Positions 46,940-59,404 of a stretch of 64,000 nt of DNA are shown here, piece after piece. Below the pieces are notes generated by a model. It ran no database searches. It was not told the origin of the DNA and saw only the letters and a program-made list of their open reading frames with translations. Position 1 is the first letter of the stretch; each line of letters starts with the position of its first letter. Position numbers and translations under genes: made by a program. The DNA comes from Strongylocentrotus droebachiensis (taxonomy: Eukaryota; Echinodermata; Echinoidea; Camarodonta; Strongylocentrotidae). The stretch lies in NCBI GenBank assembly GCA_035222895.1, contig JAVYIG010000061.1, forward strand, positions 152,501 to 216,500, in the 5' to 3' direction.

Positions 46940-49910
46940 AGAGAAAACATAATCAATAAATTGCCACCTCGATCAGGCTAGACAAAGTACAAATTACTTA
47001 CTTCGAAATGTTAATTCAATTAAAGGTATATATAGGCTATATAAATGAAAAGTGACAAACACGTGCATGAGCAGATATAAAATAATGTTAATATGTTATA
47101 TTATTTTATATGTTCCTATAATACTTTAATGAAAAACGGGGGAAAAATTGTTTGAATGTAATGTTATGACTAATAAAACGACTTGATTTAAAAAAAAATG
47201 CTCACGACATATCAATATCAATGATAGCAATATATGCCAATAAAAAAGTCTGGATATACATGCGTAAAGGAAAAGAAAAGATGTAATATAAGGATAGAAA
47301 TTAATTGAAAAAAGAAACCGATGGATGGAATAAACCCCATCTCACGCGCACAGGGGGGAAGTGATTGCTAACTTCATCACACTCACAATGTTATTTTGTA
47401 CTTGTAGTTGCTTTTGGCATAATTGTTATCAATACTAAATCCTTATCCATCTTTTAACTTTTCAGCTCTTATAAATTTGAGGAAGTTAATGTAGCCGCTA
47501 GTTTCAATCAATGACAAACAAGGAAAGGCCGCCCAAGTAATATCAAAATTTATTGACAAACTTTATCACAACGTTGTAAACAAAATGTAATGAATATCAT
47601 AAAGAGGGCGCTAAACCATGAGACCTGACGATATGACCATAACCTAACTCTTCAACGCTTCTCAATTCGGCATAATAAAAAGATGTAGCAACTTCCTGAT
47701 AATACTGGTAGCTCAAATATACGCATTTTGACTATCGAAATTGCTTGTTTAATTCAATGTTTTGGGAAATATTCCTGAAATAAATAAATAAATAAACAAC
47801 ACGGTAAAACATTTGATAATGTAATCACTTTCAGTGAATTTCTTTTCAGCTATAAGTTCCTGTATCGTTAAAAACATTTTACCAATGAATTGTTTCCTAG
47901 CATTGGTTAAAAACAAAATCTCCTTTATTAGGCTGATTTCTTTTTCTACTAAAGAAATTCAATGAAGGACATTGCGATTTAAATACATCCCTTCATTTCA
48001 ATACACGAAAATTGACAGAATCTCATGCAGCACTTTGTCAAAACTTATCACACTTTTAATACACAAAAGTCATGAACGTCAAACGATATTGGTAAATGCA
48101 ACATACACCGGATGGTAATGAACATTAAGTGATTAACACCCCGGTGTTGAGTCTCTTGACACCCCTTCCTAAGGAGCACGTGTTTCTTACACCTAACTAT
48201 ACCGGGAATGAAGGCTTACTCGAGAGCTTGGACAACATTTTTATATGTTAATTCTTGGAATCGTTCATCTTGAAAGTTAAAACTTGAGAGTTAGTCATAC
48301 AACGATGGCAAAGGTTTTTGAGACATCAACCAAACACATATTCCATGGCATTTAATTTTGCATCACTTGCAGAAACGTGCGAACTTTACGAGTTATCAGT
48401 TGATTACGTAAGCCGAACATTGTGTGTATACTGTCTAAAGACAAAACAGTTAGATATTGGAGTCACCCTTGAGTCGATTCATTGAAAGTTTCTGCAGAAT
48501 TGTGTTTCGAGAGATTCAATTTTGAAAGAAATTAGTAATATAATTTTTCGAAAGGATGATCATCATTATTATTTGTATTACTGTACATAAAAATGATTGT
48601 GTAATGTGAGGTTCTATAGAATCGTGAAACAGTAACTTATTGAAAAATGATATTATACAAATTGACTTAATCCCGCGTACATAACAATCCCAATTCACAG
48701 ACAGACGTAGTGTATTTGGGTTACACATAAGTCAGGACGATGTGGCATAAAGCATTGGTCTTAGCTTTAGCTTATCAATAATTCTATTTCAAGAAGAGAT
48801 CACCTCAAGACCAACCGGTTTAATGTGGAAATCCTATATATACCATGTATATGAATGAATAAAAAGAGCGAGAAGGCTTGATTATTCCCTTCTTCAATAT
48901 TTCCCAGAACTCAACCTGTGAAATGATGACGTAATAATTTATGGAAAGGAAGTTGTGGCAGGTTGAGAGACTAGTGAGCTGCAGGTGAGGTGAGGAGAGA
49001 CTAAAAGGAATATTCTTATTAGCACATGACAACTATTTCATGGGTGAGGAAGGATTAAATCAATGTATCCCCGTCAAGGTAGTAGCCCAACATAGATCCA
49101 CATGCTATTGTCAGAAGTAAGAACGATTTTGACTATTTCTAATAGACATGTACTTCATTAAAATCAAATTAAATTTAATCTAATCTATTCTATGATTTCT
49201 ATACCGAGATTAATGAAGGTGAGTTAGTTTTCAATGACAACCCCCCCCCCCTAAATCTCTCACCTACAATAGGCCCTACCGTTAGACCTGTCTAATAGGG
49301 GAATACAAGTTACATCGATTATATTCGTAAAGTCACATTTTCATTATTATCCTAGTTAACACGATCGTTGAACTTTCCATAATATAAATCTAAGGCAATG
49401 TAAATAGACTTGAGCATCATATTGGTATACGTTCAAACATAACAGTGAATAATGTGAACCTAATTTCTATAGGAAATTCAACACGACATAGGCATTTAAC
49501 TTGAGTTGAATTCTTAAGTGTCCTCTAATTATTGACGGAAAATCTGAGGGATATTGATATACTTGATTTACTGTTTGAAAGCAATCTCAAAATCATGCTC
49601 AATTGACTTGTGTTCATTGAGTTCGGAACATCTAATCAATTTTCTTTCAATTTGTGACACTGACAGCTGACCATTTACCTTATTGGTATCACATAATACA
49701 CCCCATAATAAAATGATTGGTTCTTATCGAGGTTCATGCCATTAGTTTTAAAGTGACCCCTGACCTTCCACATCTCATCATCTTTATTGATTTCATTAAG
49801 ACATCATCAACAAAAATACTGACTCCACCACACGATAATCATTAGAGCTATACTAGCCTGAAGATACCGATCTACTATGGGCGAATAAAAAGCTTGGTTG
49901 GTTGGTTTTA
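46940..49910. other. Non-genic stretch
   Basis: AT-rich sequence; a C-run lies near 49240. Nothing else recognised. Confidence 0.6.
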
Positions 49911-49914
49911 CCAG

Positions 49915-50315
49915 AATGTTAGGGATACGTATTGTGCATGCTTGGCAGTAAGTAACCAGGTGACCGACAGCTTTACGTCCTCTCCGAGGGACTTGGTATA
50001 TGGGGATTATTGCCTTACCGAAGGGCGCCAGCACCTTCCCTTTAAAGGTAGGCGTTACTACTGCAGCTAGAAGGGATTAGACCACACAGCGAGCCAGCGA
50101 GGTCAGTGTGACAGGTGGCTATCTCATTAACTCAGCTCTCATTTAACATAAGAAAAAGAGGATCATGGGGGACCAACAGGCACCGATTTGGGAAGTTTTC
50201 TATATAGAGGGAGCAAGTAGCTACAAGTAGGACAGTGTGCCTTTAAAACCGGGATCTTCCGGTTGCGATACTACTGCTCTACACCACTGAGCCATCGCAC
50301 CTCCTAAGCAAGTGA
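49915..50315 (-). mobile_element. tRNA-derived SINE copy 2, interrupted or expanded
   Basis: The minus strand has an A-box-like GGCTCAGTGGTGTAGAGCAG near 50300-50275. The SINE body (CCTTCGGTAAGGCAAT, CTCGGAGAGGACGT, AGCTGTCGGTCACC, TTACTTACTGCCAAGCA) lies at ~50025-49940. About 230 bp between head and body is not shared with the other copies. Confidence 0.7.
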
Positions 50316-51945
50316 TACTTCCATAAATAAATACAGACACCAACGAACTATTTGCAAGGAAAAAAGTCAGTTATTAAGAGAGAGAACAAAACTATAGGCT
50401 ATAGCCATGATAGGAAGGAGCTGTTAAAAACTTATTACTCAAAATAGGCGGAAACCTATACTATAGCTGTATCACCTTACTATATCAAGAAAAAATAAAC
50501 AGAAAAGAAAGAAAAATATACAATGGCTAAAGATATTTGTCGATGGCTTTCCAATCTCACAATATCTATATTGCACTGTATGTTAATAACAAGCACTCGT
50601 TACGAACATTGTCATTACAAAAACAACAAATGAGGTTAGGAATAGACTCTAGAAAAAGTGAAGCGAAACCGGAAGAAAACAGGACATCGCCTCGGGGCAG
50701 ACACGGGTAGCTCACCAGTGACCAGGCGTCGAGATGCGGGGGAGAAGACGATTGAGGTCCCGATTGTAAAAACTTATCTTGGAAACACACGTGCGCTTAT
50801 CAACAGACACAAAATACTAAAATGTAGCATGAATAAGCTCCGGTGACTTCGGAAAAATTATTGCTCAAATCGAATGACAATGATAATGTTCCGAGTAATA
50901 CTTACAAATCACAAGACAGTATTTCGAAGATGAAGATGAGAGAGATGCGTGTAAGCTGGAGCAAGTCAATAGAATTCCCCCGTACCATCTAACCGTGGAC
51001 CTACTAACGCTGGGTCGAGGGGAGTGTGTATACTGCGTGTAGTAGTAGCATCAGTGTGTGACTGGTCAGAATATAGTACAGTCATACCGAGCCAGGAGCG
51101 AACGAACGGACAAGGCGGAAAAGCGAAGAAAAACAACCCGTCTCTCCCAGCGCGCAAACAGCATGGGGTATCGGGGTGGCGAGGCCGAGACATGCCCGAG
51201 CGGCCGGGCCTATCACCGATCACCGTATGGTGCTTATTCCATACCCCTCCAAAATACCCGTGCCAGGCGGCTAACCGACCCTTGATCAAATCAAGAGAGA
51301 CATTTGGGGGTTTTGAAGTTCGAACCACCTATAAACACGGTCAAAGGCCTATATTTCATTGAAAGTCAGAGTGCAAGTGACCGTAGAAAGTGATACCCTG
51401 TTTCAATTGTGTAGTTATAAAAGGTTATTTGTTTCAATTTCATCATGAAATCGATTTGTAGGTCACCGTCAACGATTCAGACGGTCTTCCAGTGAAGATA
51501 AACTGGGAGAATTTCATTGAGAAAAAATACAAAGTTGTAAATAAATTGAATTCACAAATTCATCTGAATTTTGTAACTGTTTCTTAACTTAACTGTTCCT
51601 TTTTCTCTTCACATCGTATTAATGGAACCGTTACTATTTTGCGGTATGCATTTAACAGCCTCTAATTTAAAATAAAATTCAATAGGAATCCCTTGTTGCT
51701 ATGTCAGCATAATGCAATCGTTAAATGAGCTGCAAGCAAAATTATCATACTTTTACCACAATTTTCTGAAAAGTCAGAATTTAAAGACAAAATGGCGGAA
51801 AAATACAATGAGTAATGAGACCATTATTGAAAACATTTGTAATCGAATTAAATCCAATCTTGAAAGAAGAAAGCGATAGCTGCACAACATTCAAACATAC
51901 TTTTTAGGCAAAAGCCTTCTAATGTATCCTTTTGAATTGATTAAT
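50316..51945. other. Stretch with a CpG-rich block at 51.0-51.35 kb
   Basis: Includes two GC-richer segments (50650-50790 and 51000-51340) open in several frames on both strands. A minus-strand GTGAGC follows CACTG near 50717, but no ATG-initiated exon in phase with the alx4 exon could be built from it. The rest is AT-rich. Confidence 0.35.
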
Positions 51946-51949
51946 TTAA

Positions 51950-52150
51950 CTATGATCTCAGTGGTAGAGAAGTTGTCTCGAAATTGGGAGGTCCAGGGTT
52001 CGAAACGAAGTCAATGCACTTGTGCCCTTTGGCTTTGGTAAGGCATTGATCATCATTAACAATCCCTCGGAGAGGACATAGAGCCGTCGGTCCCGTTGTT
52101 GCTTACTTACAAGCATACACTTGCTTTCTTAGCAATCAGGTAAAACAATC
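51950..52150 (+). mobile_element. tRNA-derived SINE copy 3, most complete
   Basis: Head with A-box-like TCAGTGGTAGAG (51958-51969) and B-box GGTTCGAAAC (51998-52007), then TTTGGTAAGGCATTGATCAT, CCTCGGAGAGGACATAGAGC, CGTCGGTCCC and TTGCTTACTTACAAGCA. Such a head is the internal Pol III promoter of a tRNA-related SINE. Confidence 0.88.
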
Positions 52151-52377
52151 CTCCCCCTTAAACATTAAGAGAGCCATACACGGAACAAGCTCCATTCATT
52201 CTGTTAAAAAAACATAATATGAAATCTATGAACATGGAAACCAAGAAGAAAACATTAAGGATAACATATTAACCATCAAAACCCTCCTTACCCATTTGTT
52301 AAAACAGATTTTGATCTACCACTATTTATCACAATCAATATTGATTTTAACACAACTAACTTCACGCCTAGTCAGAT

Positions 52378-52445
52378 TATAATAATAATCTGGATTTATA
52401 GAGCGCTTAATATGAAATACCGTCTCTAAGCGCCTAACAGATATC
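52378..52445. repeat. Short dispersed hairpin motif with AGCGCTTA/TAAGCGC
   Basis: AATAATAATCTGGATTTATA is followed by GAGCGCTTA ... TAAGCGCC, forming a small stem. A related motif occurs near 10620. It resembles dispersed motifs common in marine invertebrate genomes. Confidence 0.5.
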
Positions 52446-52449
52446 ATTA

Positions 52450-53875
52450 CCACAGTCATCGGACTCCTTTACGCACAATGTGCACCATCTTCTTTCTCAA
52501 AATAAAGGGATTGTAGTGAAAACGTTTGTCTAACTCAAATAGGTAAACCATCAATAAATCAGAACTGTTACTGAAGAATAATTCGGAGACGCCAGAGTAA
52601 ACTACGATTTCAGTTATTTCAAAGGTTTGGTGATATGGGAAAGATATAATGTAACTATCATCTTTCTGAAATTCTTCGATTCACGAAAGGAGAGAAACAT
52701 ACAAATATAATTAGTAATTTCTTAAACCATATTATAATTCATGGCCAGGCTGATGGCAGAGCTGACATTATTGGAACAATCAATTTCATCATTTAATTTA
52801 ACCATGGACCCTATAGGTCCATGATTTAACCAACGAACGCATTTAACTTCAAGAGTCTATAATAAAGAAAAGTAAAAGCTTAACAATCACACGAACTCTC
52901 ACCACACACACAATATCATTGGAATCCCCGTAGATTAAAACACATAAATTATGTCGTGATGAATAATCCTTATTAATGGCTAACGAGCAAAATAATTAAT
53001 TTGATATTTGTACAAATCACAATTAAACAAATGATGATGCTTACCTAAAAAACAACCAAGTACCTGAAATTGCCACCGAATTACTGATTAATATTTAATT
53101 TGATGAAGAATTTTCCGAAATCCAGAGGTAGAGCGGAAAGAAATAAGATGCGACCAGTTATCACAAATGATGCGAGAAAACTGCCCCTATCGAACGGTGC
53201 CGAAAGCTGAAATGCCCCCCTCACACCAATATCAAACGACCGGCAGGAGTAGAGACTGACTAGTCTAGATAATCAGACACTGCTGTACCATAATATCTTA
53301 TAACTGTGGAGATTTAGATGTTTAATTTGAGAGATGCATCAGCACAGCAAGGAGAAATAATAGCACGACAATTGATTTCGCCTTTTGTGAGAAAAAGGGT
53401 TAATTTCATTATTTTTTTTCTTCCTACTCATCAATGTAATATTCATAAAAACTCACTTTGAGAGGTTATTTTTTACCAGTAAAACTGATCATGTGAACCG
53501 TGTTCAATCATACAAATCAATGACGAGATATTTTAGATTACCAACTTTCCTTCCTTGATGAATGAGTTATCTTTTATTTTCTTTGTTTTGGACTAGTATA
53601 ATAATGTTTGTTCTCTTTTGTTTTCTTTTCTTTCCTTAGAGTATGGGGCCTCTCCAATCACTTCTAGCCTTTAACTGCCTCCGAATTTTACTATCAGTCT
53701 TTACCATTCTGACTAAACTTCGAATAAGATTATTTTGTTCAGTAAAACAACACTCACGTTTTTTAAAACATTTCATTGGTACGAAACAAATCTTGCATTT
53801 GACATGCCCAGGATTTAAAAACCAAGACAGAGGCCTAATAATGACTCACAGCAACTAATGAGGTCTGGTCGACAC
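52450..53875. other. Non-genic stretch
   Basis: AT-rich with a slightly GC-richer spot at 53170-53280. No exon was seen. Confidence 0.55.
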
Positions 53876-53879
53876 AGAC

Positions 53880-54070
53880 TACGCGCGACACACTTGCACC
53901 CTTTTGGGGATGGAAATATTTCTTGACGCCTTGGTCTGCGGCTAATTAGATTTAGGCAATGAATATTGGCGAATTAGTACACAAGGATAGGGCAATAAAG
54001 GCTGCCCGGTTAATGGGTAGCATTGGGAATTGTGCATTGAGTATCGCTTTTATTGGATAATTGAGTGTTT
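53880..54070. promoter_or_regulatory. Candidate regulatory block upstream of the visible alx4 exons
   Basis: Non-repetitive sequence with CTAATTAG, CGAATTAG and several CAATA/ATTG words, distinct from its AT-rich surroundings. It may be an intronic or 5' enhancer of alx4. Evidence is compositional and motif-based only. Confidence 0.2.
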
Positions 54071-54557
54071 GAACTTAAAACAAGGTTTGAGATTAATCGA
54101 AGGGGAGGGAATTAAAGAAGGGAAACTTGGAATAATCCCCTCCTCCCTTTTCTCTGAAATAATATTGATTTAAAGAACGTTGGGGGCGTTCTGATGAGAT
54201 ATGACCGCTAATCATGCAACGGACTGTTGGTTTGGTGTTAATAATTCCTGAGTAATCGGTAATTATTTCGGTTGCAGATTCCATAAGCTTTTGACACTGC
54301 CTGTGGATTCCGGAAGCATTTGGTAACATTGTCATCGGATAGAAAAAAAGAAAAAAGAGAGATGAAATGTGTAGCATTGACGACGTCACTATGCTTATAA
54401 TTTGACATATATAAAGCCATTTACTTAGGTTAATACTCGGTGTCCATGTGCATTGCATCATAATTCGCTGACACTATATATTGATTGAATCAGCGAATAA
54501 GGTATCTGTGTGTGCAAAGGTCTCTGAAGCAGCGAACCCGTGGTCCCACCAGAATAG

Positions 54558-54860
54558 ACCAGTTCGTAGTAAGCACATGGGTCATATGACCCCAAATATC
54601 CATATATCTTTTAAACATAGAAAAATCAAATTTTGTGCCTTTTGGAATAATCACAGCTAAAGTCATGGAAGTGATTCTTTGTTTGCCCTCTTGAAAAGAT
54701 TACTTCCACCTGTGTTCAATAGAATGCATCACAGGTGCATGCATGAATAATGATTACATAACCTTCGTGAGCATGTATCCAGTATTAGTCTCAGTGGGTT
54801 TTACAATTTTGTTCAAGTGACCTTTATCTGCGCATGCTCAGATTGTATCTACGAACTGGT
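54558..54860 (+). mobile_element. ~303-bp MITE, first copy of an inverted pair
   Basis: The TIRs are ACCAGTTCGTAG and CTACGAACTGGT. The interior runs from AGCACATGG and GACCCCAAATATCC through TTTGTTTGCCCTCTTGAAAA to CCTTTATCTGCGCATG. The interior is homologous, inverted, to 55235-55547. Confidence 0.85.
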
Positions 54861-55234
54861 ATATTGAAACAACTTGCCTATATCTCGAGGGTGAGGGAAA
54901 TTCGATATATGCTGAGAATTGTATACGATGGAAGGCTAAGCGGGCGCAGTGCATTACATAAGACCTGTCCGTCGCAAAAGTGAAGTCCACTCTTGGTGAC
55001 TGACAACAACTGTAATATTTGGTTTGCATTTAGAATGGCGTCAAATTCCCCATGAAAACCCACTTGTATGCTTTTAAGAAAATATTTAAAAAATGATCGG
55101 AGAGCGAAGCTTTGAAGTAAAACTCTCCAAAATGAGCCCACAATTCCGCTTGTTACACACTCAGAGAAACGGGCTATATCACTAAGATATAATCAAATTC
55201 ATATAACAACACTTTATCTCCTTGTACAGAATAG

Positions 55235-55547
55235 GGGAGTTTACAGATATAATCTGCGCATGGGCAGATAAAGGTCTTTTGTACCAAAAAGGTAAAACCC
55301 ACAGAGATGAATACTGGATATGCGCTCATGAAAGTTATGTAACATTATTCATTTATGCACCAACGGTACATTCTATGATACGCAGGTGGAAGTATTCTTT
55401 TCAAGAGGGCAAACAAAAGGTATTCACGAAGCACATCTAGGACTTTGGCAGTTATTATTCTAATATGCTCAAAGTGGAACTTCTCCATGTGTAAAAGATC
55501 TTTGGATATTTGGGGTCATTTGTACCATGTGCTATCTGTAAACTCCC
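55235..55547 (-). mobile_element. ~313-bp MITE, second copy, inverted
   Basis: The TIRs are GGGAGTTTACAGATA and TATCTGTAAACTCCC. The inverse complement aligns along its length with 54558-54860, but the terminal repeats differ from that copy. Together the two copies form a fold-back structure with a ~375-bp spacer. Confidence 0.87.
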
Positions 55548-55845
55548 TTATAGGAGAGAGAGTAAGAAACTTTATACAACGCCATCGAGAAGACTTTCGA
55601 GTGTGCGCAATAATATCATTTATAAAGTTTCATCCACATAATGTTTTGCCTTCAAATCAATAAAGATATCTAAATTTGTTTTGAGTTGTATGGATGTTTA
55701 CGAAGAATTGTTTATTGATTCCATATCACACTTCTGCATATGGGTCATTATTTTGTTTGCCAAAACGATTATCGGAAATCCTAGAATAGCGTTCTTTTCT
55801 CAGAACCCTTTCTTTTCAATTATCGTTGAAACAGTGTGAGGAAAT

Positions 55846-55997
55846 CAGGGCCCTGTTTCATAACACGTCTTATCAACAACAAGTTACAATAACTGTTATA
55901 AGCTACTGAAATCGTGGCATCTGATTGGCTGAGAGCAAATTTGTCATAGAAATAAAGCGTTTGTTATTGATAACAAGTTTTATGAAACAGGGCCCTG
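55846..55997. mobile_element. 152-bp MITE with CAGGGCCCTGTTTCATAA ends
   Basis: Perfect 18-bp inverted ends at 55846-55863 and 55980-55997; inner parts such as TTATCAAC...TGATAA are also partly complementary. The end word resembles the GTTTCAC element at 17911. No target duplication is obvious. Confidence 0.85.
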
Positions 55998-55999
55998 AC

Positions 56000-57499
56000 G
56001 TCGTGGGACAGAAAAACGACCTTATGAAGAATAGTTGCAAACTACGGTCTCCGATTGGTCAGTTTCCGAACATAAAGCCCCGTATACATGTTGGAGAAAT
56101 GAAGTTTGGAAGAAAAAAAGAAGAAAATAACTACAATTGTAAGGTGTCAGGACCTAAAATCAGGTTATAATCAGAAAATTGTCACCCGTGAGTAACGATG
56201 AAGCCATTTTCCATGATAACTTTTAATTCATTCTTGAAAAATAAAAGTTACTGCCTTATGTCAACTTGAAACGCTGGGGCGAGTGGGGGTAATAATTCTT
56301 CATGATATATCGGGGTTGGCGCAAGTGTTTCGTAATAAATCAAAACAGAGAAGACAAACGATGTGATGCGTTATTGAACTTGTTTGATCATCGCTAAAGA
56401 GGGCAAACAAAGGGCATTTAGGACGAATAAATCACACCAAATCACGGTTATTTCGCCTTGAATTTGTCTTGTCTATTACTTGAACGGAAAGGGGGAGTAT
56501 TTTCTGCCATGATTCACAGTTTCGTGAAAGCAGAAACGTGAAGAAAAGAACACGAGGATGAGGAAAAAAGAGGAGAGATCGATACAATTTGAGATGACTA
56601 AGGTCTATCAAATCCAGTCTTTCTTCTTCCTTTTTTCTCGCGCTCTTTTTTATTCGCTCCATTTCCGGCTAGATGTCACTTTCAATCCGTCACGAGAGGG
56701 CGTGATCACTTTTGCAAACTCGAGTCGACGTTTGAGCGGAAAGAAGCGTCATCTCTCAGAGGTGTGAGGCGAAAAGCGAGAAGGATGTGGTTAAATAGTA
56801 GACACCAGTTTGTGAGGTGAAAGCACTTTAAGCGCGATGGGACTTTTTTTTCCTATGTAGGTCATGCGGACATTTGGGATTGAGATTTAGATGTAGTGTT
56901 GCGGGGTGTAAATTGAAATCATTAAGATCCAGCGGCCGATTACGTCTGAGTTTAAATTCGAGGCAAATTTAAAGTTTTCCTCTGCGAGCTCGGACGAGCC
57001 AACGCGAGTGAGAAGGAAAAAAGCAGACGACAGTTTACCAGTTTACTTGTTTATTTGCGCAAATACGGCAACCCCGCGTAAATGGTGTCCACATGGAATA
57101 CGCGTTCACTTACTGCCGATTTTTAATGTTATGAGACATCCGTCTACTACACAGCTGCAATGCGGTCATGGCTAAAATGGCGGATTAGTTTATGGGGCAA
57201 AACCTCTTTCTAGTAGAAATAAAGTCAACTGTTATAACCGACACGTTAAAATGGGTGAGTAATCCATCTAAAAATGAAAAAATGACAATTATTTCAAACT
57301 TTCAGTAAACATGAACAAGACCTACACTAAACATGACCAATTTTTAATATCTCCGATATAATTTACATTATCTGGTCTGCGCTGCAAGACTACTTTTTTG
57401 GAAAGAACACCGGATAACATTGGTTGTTTATAGGTAGTCTAGCCAGCAGTAGTAGAAATTGACACGCACTTCAACACATTCACATTGTGAAAAACACGT
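56000..57499. other. Non-genic stretch
   Basis: Mixed sequence with locally CpG-rich spots near 56690-56790 and 56930-57010. No exon recognised. Confidence 0.5.
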
Positions 57500-57800
57500 C
57501 ATTATTCCAGGCGTCACGATCAGCCACGTGCATGACGCATCCATGCACGCCCTTGCGACAAAAAAGCTGATGCGTTTAAACTGTCATGTACTGTAATCAT
57601 GATAATGTGGGTTGTGCACGATGCGTTATTGACGCAATTATTGACGCAAGACTCCGCAACGACTAACTTGGTCTTGGGTGATCCGTGTGAGAGTGATGTA
57701 GCATATGAAATGAATGTTTGACATGTCTTATGAATGGGGAAAATTTTGCGTTGATTTACGGGCGCATGCGCGAATTGCCTTCGTAGATTTTTCGGCGTAG
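57500..57800. promoter_or_regulatory. Unique block with repeated TATTGACGCAA and an NRF1-like palindrome
   Basis: TATTGACGCAA occurs twice, 12 bp apart (57627-57637 and 57639-57649). A GCGCATGCGC palindrome lies at 57762-57771. GACGCA/ATGCGT words recur across the block. It could be a promoter or enhancer of alx4 or of an unseen transcript. Confidence 0.2.
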
Positions 57801-58254
57801 GCAATAAACGCAGGTGAAACGATGCCTCGTATTACAGGGACATATATTATGCACACGAGATGCCTAAAGTCAATCTCTAGACTCTAGAGCCTGACGCAAG
57901 GTTTCGGCTTGGTTCGAACATTGACATTGACACAACACTGGCGTGGTAAATCATGCATCTACAAATCTGTATGGCGTAGATAATCACTGGTTTGACCCTT
58001 TAAGGGTATCCGTCACGACCCGTGTTAATGTTGTTGTTCAAGAGGTGTCGTTTCGCTTGCGTTGATATCTGCGCCAATTTAATCCTAACATTGTGCCATT
58101 ATTTCAAGGAAATGTTTGCAATGTTCTCCGACGCCTTTATGTAAATACAAAACTGTTCGTTTTGCATTTACTATTTGTAACATATCCGTATTTCATGGCG
58201 AAACATAGGAGTTTCGAAATACATGCATAACTGTTTCTTTTAATCGTTTGTCAA

Positions 58255-59400
58255 CACATGAAGGTGTCACATCAAAAGAGTGTTGAAGCATAGGGGTATC
58301 AGGGTGTCGAAAACATGGACAGGTCTCCTTTGTTGGAACATAGGAATGTTGAGGTTTTATGTTTTGACTTTCGGAACAGAGTTATCTAGGAACACCGATT
58401 TGTCTCAAGATCAGTAATCGGCGAAACATACGGTTGTCGAAACATAATGTTACTCAAACGTGGCGGTGTTGGAACAAGGGGTGTCTGAACACTCGGTGTT
58501 GGTGAACTGTGGGGATTTAATAGCAATGCCAAAACATAAAGGCTTCAGAACATACGGTTGAGCATAGGGATGTCGCAAATTGTGGCATCAAAACATAAAG
58601 GTGTCAAACACAGGGAGAGCGCAATGGTGTCGAAACGTATGGATGTCGAAACATAGAAGAGTCGGAATTATAGGGGTGTCGGAACATAGCGGTATCGGAA
58701 CGTAGGGGTGTTGAAACGTAGGAGGGGGAAGTATCGGAATAAAGAGATGCCATAGGTGTCCAGACAAGAGTGTCGGAACATAGGGGTATGGGAACTTAAG
58801 GTTGTTGAAACTTAAGGGTGTCAGAACATAAGGGTGTTGGAACCTAAGGATGCGGAAACATACGGGTGTCGGAGCACAGGGGTTTCGGAACATACTGATG
58901 TTAGTGGGTGTGGGGACATAGGGGTATGTGAAGTTGGAACATAGGGGTGTCACAACATACAGGTGTTGTAACATACGGGTGTCGCAACAAACGGGTGTCG
59001 GAACACAAGGTTTTCGGAACATAAGGATGTCAGAACATACGGGTGTCGAAACATAGGGATGTGGGAACGTATATGGCTGTGGAAACACAAGAGTGTGGGA
59101 AGTTGGAACATAGAGGTGTAGAAACATAGGTGAGTCCGAACCAAGGGAAGTTGGAAGATAGGGGTGCGGGAAGATAGAGGTGTCAGGACTTTGGGTTTCA
59201 GCACATCGATGTGTTTAAGTCGAAACATGACTGTGTATTCACTTGCAGAACATGGGTGTTGCAACATATTTAATGTAGAAACCCTGGGCTGTGGTGTCTA
59301 AACAGTAGCGGGTCAAACATGCAATTGTCCAAACATAATGGTATTCGAACATTATCGTACATAACAAGTATGGGTAACGAAATAAAGGGGTTTAAAAGGA
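58255..59400. repeat. ~16-bp minisatellite, ~1.1 kb, diverged
   Basis: Units such as GGTGTCGGAACATAGG and variants recur across the whole block at a period of about 16-18 bp. The minus strand gives Pro/Thr/Val/Cys-rich repetitive frames (about five residues per unit), which I treat as artefacts. Confidence 0.9.
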
Positions 59401-59404
59401 AAGT

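Noticed and set aside
50270..50315. A tRNA gene on the minus strand
   Set aside because: Only the A-box-like half is tRNA-like; it is followed by SINE body sequence, so it is a SINE head and not a functional tRNA.
50566..50790. Minus-strand GTGAGC donor near 50717 as a 5' alx4 exon boundary
   Set aside because: In the frame that would join in phase 1, a TAA lies just upstream and there is no ATG.
50966..51328. 120-residue minus-strand frame considered as the alx4 first exon
   Set aside because: It has no suitable phase-1 donor, does not resemble an Alx N-terminus, and the region is open in several frames because of its composition.
58588..59127. 179-residue Pro/Val/Cys-rich frame
   Set aside because: It lies entirely in the 16-bp minisatellite and the repetition of the peptide mirrors the DNA unit.
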